DNA of 64,000 nucleotides from Hymenobacter monticola (GCF_022811645.1 NZ_CP094534.1:4092001-4156000), one strand, 5' to 3'; shown: positions 39,735 through 49,801, counted from the first letter of the stretch. The notes: generated by a model not told the origin, from the sequence alone. A program made the numbers and translations.

Positions 39735-40244
39735 CTAGTTTCTGGCTTGGGCTCTTTCAAAGGCGAGTTGAGCCTTGCTCTTCTGACCTTGATTGGCGTT
39801 CAGGACTACCTTCTTGTCAGCTGGCCTGCTCTCCACTGCGGATAGCTTTTCTGACAGCTCTGTGTTGGACTTCTCCAGTTCTGTGTTCTTTCCTTCCAGG
39901 GCATCCAGGCGAGCGGTCAGTGCATCAATAGCGGCTTGCATCTGAGCCATTGCATCGTCTTCTACCTTCTGATCTTCTGGAGCTTCTTCAGCGGCTTTCT
40001 CCTCTTCTTGGGGAGCTTCTTTCACTTCAGCTTTTCCTTCTGATACTACTAGGATTTTGCCATCCTCTAGCTCGTATTCGCCATCAGCAGCAGTTGTAGT
40101 CTGATCCTCGTCGTTGACTTCGATCTCGTCACCTGCCTTGGTTTTATAAGCTGTTAGAGCTACTTCTACTTCAGTGGCGTCCTCAGATAGTCCGAGAGCA
40201 ACAGCAAGGCGGCTTAGTAATGATTTTCTTTTTTCGTCGGTCAT
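39735..40244 (-). CDS. scaffold-like protein
   Basis: 169 residues from ATG 40244 (MTDEKRKSLLSRLAVALGLS). The middle is acidic and disordered (EAPQEEEKAAEEAPEDQKVE) and then an obvious coiled coil runs through AQMQAAIDALTARLDALEGK and LEKSNTELSEKLSAVESR. An acidic, elongated, coiled-coil protein placed right before the capsid and after the protease fits the internal scaffold that guides head assembly and is later removed. A repeated-motif copy is 23 bases upstream. Confidence 0.7.
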   Translation of the reverse strand: MTDEKRKSLLSRLAVALGLSEDATEVEVALTAYKTKAGDEIEVNDEDQTTTAADGEYELEDGKILVVSEGKAEVKEAPQEEEKAAEEAPEDQKVEDDAMAQMQAAIDALTARLDALEGKNTELEKSNTELSEKLSAVESRPADKKVVLNANQGQKSKAQLAFERAQARN

Positions 40245-40267
40245 AATGAATATTTGTTTAGGTCTGC

Positions 40268-40282
40268 TGGTAGATATAAGCC
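40268..40282 (-). promoter_or_regulatory. repeated phage motif upstream of scaffold gene
   Basis: Coding-strand GGCTTATATCTACCA (one mismatch from the others), 23 bases upstream of ATG 40244. Confidence 0.6.
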
Positions 40283-40317
40283 GACCTTTAGAAATATTCA
40301 TTAATCATAAAGACACC

Positions 40318-40524
40318 ATGTCCACGACTGCTTCAGCAATTCAAACAGCTTTGCTCATGTTGGCTAGGGAAGCATTTCCTAAACAAATGGACGTATTGAC
40401 CTCAAGGCTACTGATTGCCCATTACATTGCTAATACTGATTCGGCAACCATCGATTATCAGTTGGGAAAGAAGTTGAGAAGCCTCGGTTATGAATTGGTT
40501 TCAAAACCAAAAGCTCAAGCTTAG
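40318..40524 (+). CDS. small unknown protein in a rightward pocket (second moron)
   Basis: 68 residues from ATG 40318 (MSTTASAIQTALLMLAREAF...), ending VSKPKAQA. Helical, soluble, with TNDSATIDYQ-like polar turn. It is rightward between two leftward capsid-assembly genes, with only a few bases to the protease gene. Function unknown; the orientation suggests lysogenic expression or a recent insertion. Confidence 0.5.
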   Translation: MSTTASAIQTALLMLAREAFPKQMDVLTSRLLIAHYIANTDSATIDYQLGKKLRSLGYELVSKPKAQA

Positions 40525-40531
40525 TTGGCCG

Positions 40532-41152
40532 CTACCTCTTTTCTAGAAAGCTCACCAGTTCGTCTAGGACTCTATAGAGATCATCTTCCTTATTGGCTGA
40601 GAGCTGCAATTCAACTTCATGAAACATCCCCTCAAGTGAGAACCCGGTGACATTTCCTGTCAGCACCTCATTCTGCCAGAAATCTGCATCAAGGATCTTA
40701 TAGGTCGCCATCATCGTCCCCTTTGGCAGTCCTGTAAATCCTAGGGCCACTGCCTTATCCATAGTTGGATCTTCGATAATCCAAGATTCGATGAGCATGG
40801 TGCTCACGGTGTCGGCAGCATCGTGATTCTTGTTGGAGAGCTTGAGATTGCCAGTGGTCTTGAAGAACTTGTTACGGATGGCTTCCACGTCCTGCTCTGA
40901 GAATTGGATGAGGTACTCGCCGCGCTCAGGGTCATTGCGGTAGATGGGCTTGTTCGGGATGATCACCGCAGAAGTGAGGTATTGCTTGTACTCGTCTGTC
41001 TTCAGTGTCACCAGCTTTGGAGCTTCAGCTAATTTCACGGCTGACACCTCCATAGCGGGCTTTTCAACGAATGAGATGAGGGAGATGCCAGTCACGTCAT
41101 CGTTATCATCGATCTTGATGGAATAGGTCTTTAGTTGGGAGAAATCGGTCAT
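40532..41152 (-). CDS. prohead protease, XkdF-like
   Basis: 206 residues. IDDNDDVTGISLISFVEKPA near the start, AVIIPNKPIYRNDPERGEYL, NKNHDAADTV (His of the likely dyad/triad), VTGFSLEGMF (Ser) and ESWIIEDP follow the sequence pattern of XkdF-type putative serine proteases of PBSX-like phages. The enzyme would process scaffold and capsid precursors. It lies next to the scaffold and capsid genes, as expected. Confidence 0.8.
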   Translation of the reverse strand: MTDFSQLKTYSIKIDDNDDVTGISLISFVEKPAMEVSAVKLAEAPKLVTLKTDEYKQYLTSAVIIPNKPIYRNDPERGEYLIQFSEQDVEAIRNKFFKTTGNLKLSNKNHDAADTVSTMLIESWIIEDPTMDKAVALGFTGLPKGTMMATYKILDADFWQNEVLTGNVTGFSLEGMFHEVELQLSANKEDDLYRVLDELVSFLEKR

Positions 41153-41165
41153 AATGGTATCTATT

Positions 41166-43931
41166 TTATTGGAGGAAATACTCTCTGATTTCCGTGTTTT
41201 TGGCTTCGTAATCCCTGTATTCCTGGTGAGCCACGACCACCGGGCGATCAGCTATGCTAGTGGCCAAGGAATTGGTGTCCTGGCGTAGCGTAAGCATCTG
41301 TTGCATCAGCACATCAAGCTTTCGGGTGGATGCGTCAGCGTTGATGTTTGACACATCCACGAGTCCACCATCACTGTATCCTCTCACCCTAGCTGATTCC
41401 AGCTGGCCGATCATTCCAGAATAGGAGGGGTTCTTGACGATGTGCTGCGGGATGACATACTCGCCGCGGTGGACCACTCCAGCCGCTTCGTACTTGCCGC
41501 CATCTCCTGTATAACCACCTTCAGCAAAGCCATCTGAGAGGGATTTAGCAGAGATGACAGCTCCTGTCACGGCCGCCAGAGCAGCCACGATGGCAATGAG
41601 GTTACCAGGGAAAGGAACTGAGCTAGCTCCACTCACTGCTTTGATGGCGGCGAATACCGCTTCAGCAGCGGCAGCACTTTGCATGACCAATTGGGCTGCT
41701 TTCTGGAGCTGGGTGCTCTTCTTGATCTCATCCTGCTTCTTCTTTTCCAGAGCTAGTTTATCTGCTTCTGCTTTCTTGATTCGTTCGTCTTCACGCTTTC
41801 TCTCAAGGGCTAGCTGGGCATGACGAGCACGCTCTGCTTCAAGCTGCTTGATGATCTTATCCCTTGCTGCACCGTTGGCATTGAGGAGCTGCCCTTCCAA
41901 GCCATCGATGCGTGATTGGCTCTCATCTACCTGTGACTTGAGAGCATCACTCGCTTCCTTAGCTCCATCAATTGCTGTCTGTACCTCTGCTAATTCAGCT
42001 TCGATGGCAGCCTGACGAGCTGCCGAAGCTTGGGTTAATGCCTGATTGACCACATTAGAAACCGCATTGTAGGCGTTTCCAAATGCTTCAGCGGCCTTTT
42101 CTGCATCATCGTCACTCAACCTAAACAGCTTCTTGAAGACGCTTGAGGATAGGTCTAGGTCTGCCGGCGTCTTGGCAGAGTCGATCACGATCTGACGACG
42201 TTTCTGAGCCCCTTCCGTGACGATGAGGTTTCGTGCCGCTTCGTTGGCTTGGGTGTCATCCAGCTTGCTCAAGGCAAGTGCTTCTTCCGCTCTGGATTGG
42301 GCAATCAGGGCATCATAGTATTCCTTCTGACCTTCCTTCAGACCGACCAATTTGATGTTGGCAATGGTCAGCTCGTCCTCAAAAGCTTTGGTCCGCTTTT
42401 CCTTCTGATAATCTTCTTCGAGCTTGGCTTCCTGCGCCTGGGTTGTCTTCTTGATCTCTTCTTTCTGAGCCAGTAGAGCAGTTTTCTCCTTGGTTCCTGC
42501 CTTCAGAAGCTTGTCATCGATAGCCTGTAGAGCAATCTGCTCATCCAGTTTCAGCTTACGCTTCTGGATTTCCAGGTAAGCAGCACTCCCTTTCTCAGCA
42601 GCGGCTAGCTCTCGGTCGAGGGCAGACTTACGAACTGCAAACTCAGCAGCGGTGGCAGCCTGAGTATCAGCTAAACGATCGGCCGCAGCTTTCGCGTCAT
42701 CGGCTTTCTTCTTGGTTGCGGCAGCGTCATCCTTGGCTTTTGCTTCTGCTTTCAGCCCGTTGATCTTGTTCTGTAGTTCAGTTTGGAGGGTGGCCGAACG
42801 CTGACTGAATTCCGAGAGCTTCACCAGCTCCTCGGCCATTTGATCCTTGTCCTCACCTGTCAGTTGACCATTGCGCTGCTTCTGGTCATTCTGCGCCTTG
42901 AGGATGTCTACCTTCTGCTTTTGAAGATTGATCTCCCGGATCAGAAACCCATTTTCCAGCTCATTTGCGCGTATGGCGGCTGCCAGTCGCGTTGCATTGC
43001 TCTTCGAAGCATCATCACTAAGCTTCTTCAGATTCTCGATCTCAGCGTTTCCCTGCGCGCGTGCCACTTTGAGGTCGCGTTCTGCTCCAACAAGGGCTTG
43101 AGAACGCTTCTCAAGGCTCTCAGCCAGGGCAGCGGCTGCTAGGGCATCATCCCCAAGTTGTCGAAGCTGGGAGCCAAATGCCTTGGCTTTGTCGGTGGCA
43201 TTCTCAATGCCTGTTCCCATCTGGATGATGCCATCACCGACCTTCTTGAAGTCCATGTTGACGATCCCTTCCAAGATGACTGAAAAGCTCTTGATTCGAT
43301 TCAGTAGGTTGTTTTGTAAAAAATCAACCAGGTCACCTAGCGCCTTCTTTGGGTTCGAGAAAGTCTGGAAGAGGAACTTGCCGAATTCTATCACCTTGCC
43401 ACTCAACACAGCAAAGACTGCCTGTAGGGCTTTCGTCTTCTGGTTGATGAAGTTCATTCCCTCCTGGGTCTTGGTGAAATAGGAGATTAGCGCTGTGAAA
43501 GCAATCACCAGCAATCCGATTCCAGTTGAGGCAATCGCTCCGCGTAGGGTTCCGAATGCTTTGGAAGCAATGTCCAACCCACCTTTCAACCCTCCTAGAC
43601 CACCTTCCACCTTACCGAGGTCAACCCCTAGCTTGGAGGAGAGGGAGGAGCCAAGTGAGAAAGCATCATCAAACTTTCCTCCGAGTTGCTCCGTGGTGGT
43701 GGCCGTGTCAGATACTTGCTTGTTGACCGTCTGAGTGGTCTGCTGAAGCTGTTTCAGCCTGTCTTTTGCTTCGTTGACTTCTGTCTGAAGCTTTTCAAAC
43801 TTGTCGGACCCAAACTCCGCTTCTGAGAATTGCTTCTCCAGGGTCTTGATAGTGTCTTGAAGCTGGGAGGTGTTCTTTATGGCGGTCTCTACGCCGTCGA
43901 TGGTAAGGGTGTATACTTTGCTAGTGGCCAT
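41166..43931 (-). CDS. tail tape-measure protein
   Basis: 921 residues from ATG 43931 ([20 protein letters not shown]). Long helical/coiled-coil stretches (residues about 10-70 and 270-600, rich in Ala, Lys, Glu and Gln) surround hydrophobic segments such as [20 protein letters not shown] and [20 protein letters not shown]. The C-terminal 100 residues are glycine-rich, [13 protein letters not shown] and [15 protein letters not shown], the usual tape-measure end. Its length sets tail length. A terminator-like hairpin sits right at the start of the gene (43937-43962). Confidence 0.85.
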   Translation of the reverse strand: MATSKVYTLTIDGVETAIKNTSQLQDTIKTLEKQFSEAEFGSDKFEKLQTEVNEAKDRLKQLQQTTQTVNKQVSDTATTTEQLGGKFDDAFSLGSSLSSKLGVDLGKVEGGLGGLKGGLDIASKAFGTLRGAIASTGIGLLVIAFTALISYFTKTQEGMNFINQKTKALQAVFAVLSGKVIEFGKFLFQTFSNPKKALGDLVDFLQNNLLNRIKSFSVILEGIVNMDFKKVGDGIIQMGTGIENATDKAKAFGSQLRQLGDDALAAAALAESLEKRSQALVGAERDLKVARAQGNAEIENLKKLSDDASKSNATRLAAAIRANELENGFLIREINLQKQKVDILKAQNDQKQRNGQLTGEDKDQMAEELVKLSEFSQRSATLQTELQNKINGLKAEAKAKDDAAATKKKADDAKAAADRLADTQAATAAEFAVRKSALDRELAAAEKGSAAYLEIQKRKLKLDEQIALQAIDDKLLKAGTKEKTALLAQKEEIKKTTQAQEAKLEEDYQKEKRTKAFEDELTIANIKLVGLKEGQKEYYDALIAQSRAEEALALSKLDDTQANEAARNLIVTEGAQKRRQIVIDSAKTPADLDLSSSVFKKLFRLSDDDAEKAAEAFGNAYNAVSNVVNQALTQASAARQAAIEAELAEVQTAIDGAKEASDALKSQVDESQSRIDGLEGQLLNANGAARDKIIKQLEAERARHAQLALERKREDERIKKAEADKLALEKKKQDEIKKSTQLQKAAQLVMQSAAAAEAVFAAIKAVSGASSVPFPGNLIAIVAALAAVTGAVISAKSLSDGFAEGGYTGDGGKYEAAGVVHRGEYVIPQHIVKNPSYSGMIGQLESARVRGYSDGGLVDVSNINADASTRKLDVLMQQMLTLRQDTNSLATSIADRPVVVAHQEYRDYEAKNTEIREYFLQ

Positions 43932-43936
43932 GAAAA

Positions 43937-43962
43937 AGACTGTAAGCATTCGCCTACAGTCT
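43937..43962 (-). promoter_or_regulatory. hairpin with U-run directly before the tape-measure start
   Basis: Coding-strand AGACTGTA / TACAGTCT stem followed by TTTTTCATG. It looks like an intrinsic terminator or attenuator placed against the start codon. An in-frame ATG at 43949 lies inside the loop. Confidence 0.55.
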
Positions 43963-43998
43963 TTATAAGTCGCATCATTAGCTCTGTTTTGTAGCTAG

Positions 43999-46797
43999 TT
44001 AGGGGGTGAAATCACCATCAAAATCATCCGAAGGCATATCCCAATCGTCTTCTTCATCCATTGGTCCGGCTGTTCTAGCGAATGAGTGAGATCCACCAGG
44101 ATCGTCTCCACCACCTCCGACATAGGTGCAGACCAGCTCTGCTAGTGCTTCTACCTGAGCGGAAGCCAGAGCAAATGAATCAGCATCATCCTGGCTTACG
44201 GTGGAGACAAACGTCACTGTCTTGGTGACAGGATTTCCATCATAACCGTCAGGGCAGGAAGCCGTGTAGGTCTGAGTGGACGTGTAAGTACGAAGGCAGA
44301 ACAAGCCATCTTCTGCTGACTGTTGCGCTCCAGCCAGTGCCTTCGCATCAGCATCAGACTGGGAGATGTTAGAATCAGCTGTGAAGGTTTCCGTGACTGG
44401 AGAGCCTGAGAAACCTGTTCCGCAGGACGCTGTGTAGGTCTGAGTGGAAGTGAAGGTGGCTGGAGTACCATCGTCATTGCCATTACCAATCTGGTTGTCC
44501 ACAGCACCGGCGATGAGCTTGTATATCTTATAACGGGCTCTGTCACCTCCAAGCTCATAGGCTTTGATACTTTCCAACAAGAAGAGATCGGAGTCAATGC
44601 GCAGCACCTGACGACCAGTGAGCTGATTGAATAGCACGGGATTCATTCTGCCGACCCCTTCTAGGTAGTTGCTCAGGTTGGCAATGAGCAGGTCGTTCGC
44701 ATAGAGGTTGAAGAACATCCCCTTTGGATTGATGCTTCCATTTGTGTTGATCGCTAATGAGCTATTATCCAACGAATCCACAGTTTTGGTTGAACGAAGG
44801 AAGTTCTGATCATTGAGCTGGTAGATCGTAGGGGCAGAAGCTAGCTCCACCGAGAAAGAACGTCTTTGCACATTTTCGACCACTTTGTATACCGGCTGGT
44901 TGACGTAGTTGAAGAAGCCAAGTTTAGGGCGCACCAGGGTCACCCCGTTCGATAGATTGAGGTAGAATAGGTTGTAGTAAAGTAGACTTGGAGGTAATGT
45001 GTAGAGATTTGGATCAAAGCTCTTCGAGCCGTGGTAGAGGCAGAGGCGAGGCTCCCAACTACCGGCAGCGGTGAAGCTGTCCTCGCTGGTGAGCACAGAC
45101 AGATCTTCTGATTCAGTATCAGGCAGGATCGCAGGAAGGAAGTCGTATCCTTCAAAAACGCCACCGCTGCCATCCTGAACTTGATATTTGGTCTGAACAA
45201 ATGCGAGAGGAGCAAAGGGGAGAACATAGCTTCCATCTTCCTGCTCACCATTGACCAACGTGTTGTAATCGGTCCTATTCAGCAGATAGTCTGATTCATC
45301 CTTCTTGTAGCTGTAATAGGTTTCAGCCACCTCCTTTGAGGTTAGAGGGGTTTCTTCCATGTCAGCCAAGCTGATCTGATTGCTCAGATCCACCACGCTG
45401 CCCAGGTTGCGACTGAAGAATTCATCCCTTGTGAAGAGATTGATGGTCTTCAGGTCGTCGTTGATTTGGTAGTAGAGGTTGAATATCTTGAAGAGGGCAT
45501 TCAGAAATTCCGCTTGCTTCATGTCCGGCAGGAAGAGAGCCGGGTTTACCAGAAGAGGGCCATTGCAGGAGACAATGCGGAATCCTCCAGATGTGGAGCT
45601 GTAGAAGAGCTTGGTGCCGCCGTTTGAGGTGGATTTAGGAGCGCTCACGTAGCTCTGCACCTCGTACTGCTTGCCAGCTTCCATGTGTACAGTGAATGTG
45701 TGGCTGACATTGAGGCCAGTCCAGACCGCCAGCGTACCGGTATCCAGATAAGTCAGGTTTATGGTTGAAAAGCCACTCATTCCTGGAATCATGTTTTCCG
45801 GTATGAATTCATCGTCTGTGATGCAACGGAATGAATTAAAGTATGCTGTTGCGGGAGTGGCATTCCCTTGCTGATAGATAAAATCTGTCTTGACTGTCAA
45901 TTGATAATCGCCAGTGTATTTGCAGGTGTACACGCCATCGCCTCCAATTGAGCCGCACAGATCCCCATCAAAGGTTTGCCAAGGGTATCTAAGCACAGAA
46001 ACAACGTCACCTTGCCTATCAATGGTAGTTGCTTCAGTGGGTAAGTATATGGCAGAGAGAATTCCAGAGTTTTGTAGCTCCGCACGGCCAGGAGCAAGCT
46101 TGCCATAGTTCCACGCCTGTTTGCTCTTATCGGAATAGAGCATGATCAGCTTCCGATAGGTCGCATTGTTGAGCACGTTGCCAATGAGCGAGTACCCAGC
46201 ATCTTGGATGATCTTCTCCAGGATGGTGCCACAGAAATGGCTGATGCCAATGTCCTCGTAGCTGATGTACTTAGGGAGGCGGGTGGAGCGGAAGGAGTCG
46301 AGAACAGGGGCAAAGCACAGTTCACTTCGCTTTGTGCTAGGGTTACCAGATGGTCTGAATTCAAGCTCCCTGCTGATGTAGTCCACGACAGTGTCATTGC
46401 CACTGAAATCGAACGGCTCAAATGAGCGGATGTCTCTCAGGGATCTGTCTCCGATGAGGTCACCAATCTTGGGACTGCGAATTCGACTGTTCCCAACGGC
46501 CCCTTCAAACCCCTTCGCACTGTTCTTGATGTGGAGGAATTCTCCATCGATGATGAGGTTGTCATCGACCACCAGTAGCGCCGTATAGGTGCGCTTGAAC
46601 TTGCCTAATATCTGCTTGTCGTCCTCATGAAAAAAGATTCCCTTGTTGTTATTGGTGTAGGGGAGGGTGATTGGCAGGGTATAGGAACCCGTTTTCTTTA
46701 ACGGATCCTTGAACTCACTTACCACCTTATCAACGGTGATCTTGATGTCTTCTGATAGGTCGGTTAGTTTTCCATTGATGTATAATTCAACGCGCAT
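43999..46797 (-). CDS. large tail/baseplate protein with two DUF5977 repeats
   Basis: 932 residues. The N-terminal half resembles Bacteroidetes phage distal-tail/hub proteins (RVELYINGKLTDLSEDIKIT, IDGEFLHIKNSAKGFEGAVG). Near residues 790-890 are two copies of a 45-residue unit: STQTYTASCGTGFSGSPVTE and STQTYTASCPDGYDGNPVTK, each ending in QxDADxxALAxAQ..AE..xC. This is the DUF5977 repeat, common in surface proteins of Bacteroidetes. The end is acidic and Gly/Asp-rich. It overlaps the next gene's start by one base and lies between the tail-completion genes and the tape measure. Confidence 0.7.
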   Translation of the reverse strand: MRVELYINGKLTDLSEDIKITVDKVVSEFKDPLKKTGSYTLPITLPYTNNNKGIFFHEDDKQILGKFKRTYTALLVVDDNLIIDGEFLHIKNSAKGFEGAVGNSRIRSPKIGDLIGDRSLRDIRSFEPFDFSGNDTVVDYISRELEFRPSGNPSTKRSELCFAPVLDSFRSTRLPKYISYEDIGISHFCGTILEKIIQDAGYSLIGNVLNNATYRKLIMLYSDKSKQAWNYGKLAPGRAELQNSGILSAIYLPTEATTIDRQGDVVSVLRYPWQTFDGDLCGSIGGDGVYTCKYTGDYQLTVKTDFIYQQGNATPATAYFNSFRCITDDEFIPENMIPGMSGFSTINLTYLDTGTLAVWTGLNVSHTFTVHMEAGKQYEVQSYVSAPKSTSNGGTKLFYSSTSGGFRIVSCNGPLLVNPALFLPDMKQAEFLNALFKIFNLYYQINDDLKTINLFTRDEFFSRNLGSVVDLSNQISLADMEETPLTSKEVAETYYSYKKDESDYLLNRTDYNTLVNGEQEDGSYVLPFAPLAFVQTKYQVQDGSGGVFEGYDFLPAILPDTESEDLSVLTSEDSFTAAGSWEPRLCLYHGSKSFDPNLYTLPPSLLYYNLFYLNLSNGVTLVRPKLGFFNYVNQPVYKVVENVQRRSFSVELASAPTIYQLNDQNFLRSTKTVDSLDNSSLAINTNGSINPKGMFFNLYANDLLIANLSNYLEGVGRMNPVLFNQLTGRQVLRIDSDLFLLESIKAYELGGDRARYKIYKLIAGAVDNQIGNGNDDGTPATFTSTQTYTASCGTGFSGSPVTETFTADSNISQSDADAKALAGAQQSAEDGLFCLRTYTSTQTYTASCPDGYDGNPVTKTVTFVSTVSQDDADSFALASAQVEALAELVCTYVGGGGDDPGGSHSFARTAGPMDEEDDWDMPSDDFDGDFTP

Positions 46798-48008
46798 TAG
46801 AATCTGATAGAGTTTTGTTCATACTCCGGCGAAACCGTCAGCTCAAGTGAGAAGACATCCTCCGTGGAGTCATATTTATGAGTGGTGTCTTGTAGCTTGA
46901 CATACTTTCCATCGAGGAGCACCACTGGCGAGAGCACCAAATCCCGGAGCCAATCGTGGGCTTTGTTAGGTAGCCAGGTCGAGTAGATGGTGATGTTGCT
47001 CTTGGCTGACACACCGCTCACTCGTTCTGCGGTGGCGTTGCGGTAACTGATCACATCCGTTTTCATCTCTTCTCTGATGTTGCGTGTGAACTGCAGGCTG
47101 TCCCAACCACCTGCGCGATTTAGGAAGGTCACTTCCTGGGGCTCTAGGAGATTATCAGCGACAAGGAAAGTCCTGGAGAAGCTGATTGCACTTTCCGCTC
47201 TGTCGTCATCCTCGTAGGTGAGCCAGACGCTGTAGGAGCGGAGGAGAGAGTAGTTGGGTTGAGCCAGGAGGACATCTGGCTTGACGTTGAAGACATATAC
47301 TCCTCCTGTTGATACAGCTACTTCGCTGACTAACACATTGTAAACGGCTTGGCCGACTGCGTTGCCAGAATGGAAGTTAAGATCGGCCCTGATACGAAGT
47401 GTTGGATTGGTGGCAGTGGCGTGACGGGCGAAGAAGAAGGAGAGGAAAGTGGTTTCGTTACGGTGGCGTTCTAATCCATTGGTGATGTTGGTCAGCACGT
47501 CCACCGGCTCACTATCGAATTGATAGAGATAATCCATCATGGTCTTGACTCCGTGGAGCGGCAGGGCTGCACGAACCGCAAACAGAACAGATGATTCCTG
47601 CACCTCAGTCTTTACTTGGTTATTGAAAACATCAAAGACGATATACCCGATCTTGTAGTAGTAAGGGATGAAGGAGGTATCATCCTTCTGAACCATCGTC
47701 GTGGCTTCTGGCGCATTATATCCTGAGAACTGAGAAGCCAGAACATTGCCCAAGTCAAAAGTGCATCTACCGGAAGCATCACCGTTTTTAGTGAGTGTGG
47801 TGATGAGCTTAGCTCCAGCTTTCGAGTTGCCACTCATGCGTGCATTGCGCGAGGGCAACGCATACACTTCAACATAAAATAGATCACCTACGCGGTAGGG
47901 ATATTTAGTGATCTGGACTCTGATTGGATTGTAAGCTGCGCTGAGCAGTTGAGGCTCTATAGTTACTGATACTATTAGTGGATCGGTAGGGGTGGTTATC
48001 ACTGACAT
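46797..48008 (-). CDS. tail protein of unknown type
   Basis: 403 residues, MSVITTPTDPLIVSVTIEPQ..., beta-rich throughout with regular hydrophobic strands (VQITKYPYRVGDLFYVEVYA, GGVYVFNVKPDVLLAQPNYS). It probably folds as stacked beta-sandwich domains. Coupled to the next gene by stop/start overlap. A distal-tail or tail-tip role is likely from position between gp10-like tail completion and the large hub protein. Confidence 0.55.
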   Translation of the reverse strand: MSVITTPTDPLIVSVTIEPQLLSAAYNPIRVQITKYPYRVGDLFYVEVYALPSRNARMSGNSKAGAKLITTLTKNGDASGRCTFDLGNVLASQFSGYNAPEATTMVQKDDTSFIPYYYKIGYIVFDVFNNQVKTEVQESSVLFAVRAALPLHGVKTMMDYLYQFDSEPVDVLTNITNGLERHRNETTFLSFFFARHATATNPTLRIRADLNFHSGNAVGQAVYNVLVSEVAVSTGGVYVFNVKPDVLLAQPNYSLLRSYSVWLTYEDDDRAESAISFSRTFLVADNLLEPQEVTFLNRAGGWDSLQFTRNIREEMKTDVISYRNATAERVSGVSAKSNITIYSTWLPNKAHDWLRDLVLSPVVLLDGKYVKLQDTTHKYDSTEDVFSLELTVSPEYEQNSIRF

Positions 48009-48010
48009 AA

Positions 48011-48535
48011 TTATCGGGTGTTGTTATTGAAGCTTATTTCAACGATGCCCACGATTTGTGGGATGAGCACTTTGTCCACTGCTTGCGAGATGATCTGCTC
48101 AGCGTATTCCAGCGTTTCATTGATGAAGGGTTTTGCCCGGATGCCATGCCTGAAAATGGCTTGTTGGATGGCCCAAGCGGCAGAGTTGATAGATTGCTCA
48201 GTAGCCCTCCTGAACTTGCCACTGGTGCGGTCCCTTCCAAGGATGCGGTAGCGTCTGAGCCATCTGATGATATTGTCAACCGGTACCCTCCTCAGTCCAG
48301 GGCGTCTGCCTTGGTCGATGTAAATGGCTTGTTCAGGCAGACTCAGAACCACACCCGATGTGTTGAAGGTGACTTTGCTCTGACCAACGAAACCGGATTT
48401 ATCATTGAGCAGCCTTCCTTGGCGCTGTGCTTCGATCTGAGCGATCATGAATCGTTTGATCTCATCGGCAAACGATTGAAGCTCTTTGTCTAGGAATGGA
48501 GCAATCTGTTTGGAGTTGAAGACTTGCTTCGCCAT
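48011..48535 (-). CDS. tail completion protein, HK97 gp10-like
   Basis: 174 residues. Helical N-terminus (LDKELQSFADEIKRFMIAQI), then VVLSLPEQAIYIDQGRRPGL and IRAKPFINETLEYAEQIISQ. An AxYIDxGRRPG turn followed by a PFI...E helix is the usual pattern of HK97 gp10/minor tail (head-tail joining) proteins. It overlaps the previous gene's stop by one base. Confidence 0.65.
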   Translation of the reverse strand: MAKQVFNSKQIAPFLDKELQSFADEIKRFMIAQIEAQRQGRLLNDKSGFVGQSKVTFNTSGVVLSLPEQAIYIDQGRRPGLRRVPVDNIIRWLRRYRILGRDRTSGKFRRATEQSINSAAWAIQQAIFRHGIRAKPFINETLEYAEQIISQAVDKVLIPQIVGIVEISFNNNTR

Positions 48536-49011
48536 TATTTAGCCCCTCCCTCAAGTAGTTGCTTCACATCATGTGGGTTGACAAAGCGTTTCACTGTAAT
48601 GGTGAACTCTCCCCGGACTGCAACCAAGTCGTCTGAGCTGAGGTGGTCGTAGAAGAGGATGTTGGCATCTGACACATTCACGGCACCTACCAGAAGCTCG
48701 ATGAGGCGCTTTGCTTCTGAGAAGAGCTGCTTCACCTTGGAGTGTCCTTCCACGCGTTGACGGTGGTTCGGGTCAGCTGCTATCCTGTCGCAGATGTTGA
48801 GGGCGATGGAGTAGGTCTCCGTCTTGGTGCTCTCCGTTACCTGACCGATGGTCTCCAAGTAGAGGAGAGGGTAGCTGTAATCAGGTTTGCCAAGCTCTGT
48901 GTCGCTGCCACTATCGAAGTGAGCAAAGCCAGGGTGCTGGATGCTTACCTGCTCGATGCTGTCGTAGATGTATTTTATGTCGTGGATACGATTCGTGTAT
49001 GCGGTACTCAC
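48535..49011 (-). CDS. tail terminator-like protein
   Basis: 158 residues from GTG 49011, which overlaps the TGA that ends the frameshifted chaperone (GTGA). The sequence (DIKYIYDSIEQVSIQHPGFA, SYPLLYLETIGQ, ALNICDRIAADPNHRQRVEG) looks like tail terminator/completion proteins of siphoviruses. The coupling implies it is translated after the -1 frameshift product, not after the short product that ends at 49064. Confidence 0.6.
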   Translation of the reverse strand: MSTAYTNRIHDIKYIYDSIEQVSIQHPGFAHFDSGSDTELGKPDYSYPLLYLETIGQVTESTKTETYSIALNICDRIAADPNHRQRVEGHSKVKQLFSEAKRLIELLVGAVNVSDANILFYDHLSSDDLVAVRGEFTITVKRFVNPHDVKQLLEGGAK

Positions 49012-49762
49012 TTGGATTGGGACTCTCTGAATTTGTTTAGCTCTTTGTTATATTGGAGGAAGGTTAAGACCCTTTCGAGTGGGAGATCAAGAACAGCGTC
49101 AACTTGCAGAATAGACGGCGCCAGATCGAAGGCGGTTGAGAGCCATCCGTACCGCTCATTGATGTAGCTGCCAAAAGCTCTCTCAGCTTCTGTCGCGCTG
49201 CTTCCGCCCTTAAAGAGAATTGGGAAACTGTCCGTGATTCTTGCGCGCTGCTCAAAAAAAAAGCGATGAGCGACATCACCGTTTGTGCATCTAATCCCTT
49301 CTCAAAGCGTTTGGCTTGCTCTGTGAGCGCGTTCTTGTCATTGGTGAACACTTCTCCTTTCTTGCGACAGAGGATCGCTAGGATGTATCCAGAAGCGGCA
49401 ATCATGTCCCCTTTGAAGTGACCGACTACTCGATCATAGGCAGCCAACTCCCCGAACTTCTCAAGCGAGTTGACATAGTAGGTGGCTCCGTTGAAGAGGA
49501 AGTGAGCAACCGGCTCTGATGTGACCTCCTCCTTGAGGAAGTTCAGTCGTTCGAATAAGCGGAACATCAGCTCCGCGCCAGCTTCCTCAACATCCGTTAG
49601 CGGGGCTTCAGAGAAGATATTTAGGATCTTGCCTGCCTTCTCCAGTTGCCCTAGCTTCGCGTCTTTCTGAGTGGCGTGGTATCGCTGGAATTGTTCGAGC
49701 GTAACCTCTTGCCAGGATTCAGGTAGGAAGTAGGTGGTGCTGTTTAACTTGAATGGCTTCAC
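49008..49762 (-). CDS. tail assembly chaperone, G and G-T forms via -1 frameshift at a T9 run
   Basis: GTG start at 49762 (reads MKPFKLNSTTYFLPESWQEV). Zero-frame reading gives 232 residues and stops at 49064. At 49262-49254 the coding strand has TTTTTTTTTG, which offers T-TTT-TTT and T-TTT-TTG slippery heptamers in the right frame. A -1 shift opens a second frame for 84 codons to TGA 49010-49008, ending NERYGWLSTAFDLAPSILQV, then LDLPLERVLTFLQYNKELNK. That tail has the look of Bacteroidetes chaperone T-parts. Both forms of such proteins coat and assemble the tape measure. A repeated-motif variant (GCTTATAGATACT) lies one base before the start. Confidence 0.8.
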
Positions 49763-49763
49763 T

Positions 49764-49776
49764 AGTATCTATAAGC
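49764..49776 (-). promoter_or_regulatory. variant of the repeated phage motif before the chaperone gene
   Basis: Coding-strand GCTTATAGATACT ends one base before the GTG start, so a transcript from it would be leaderless. Confidence 0.45.
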
Positions 49777-49801
49777 AACTCCACACATCACATTCTAGGT
49801 C

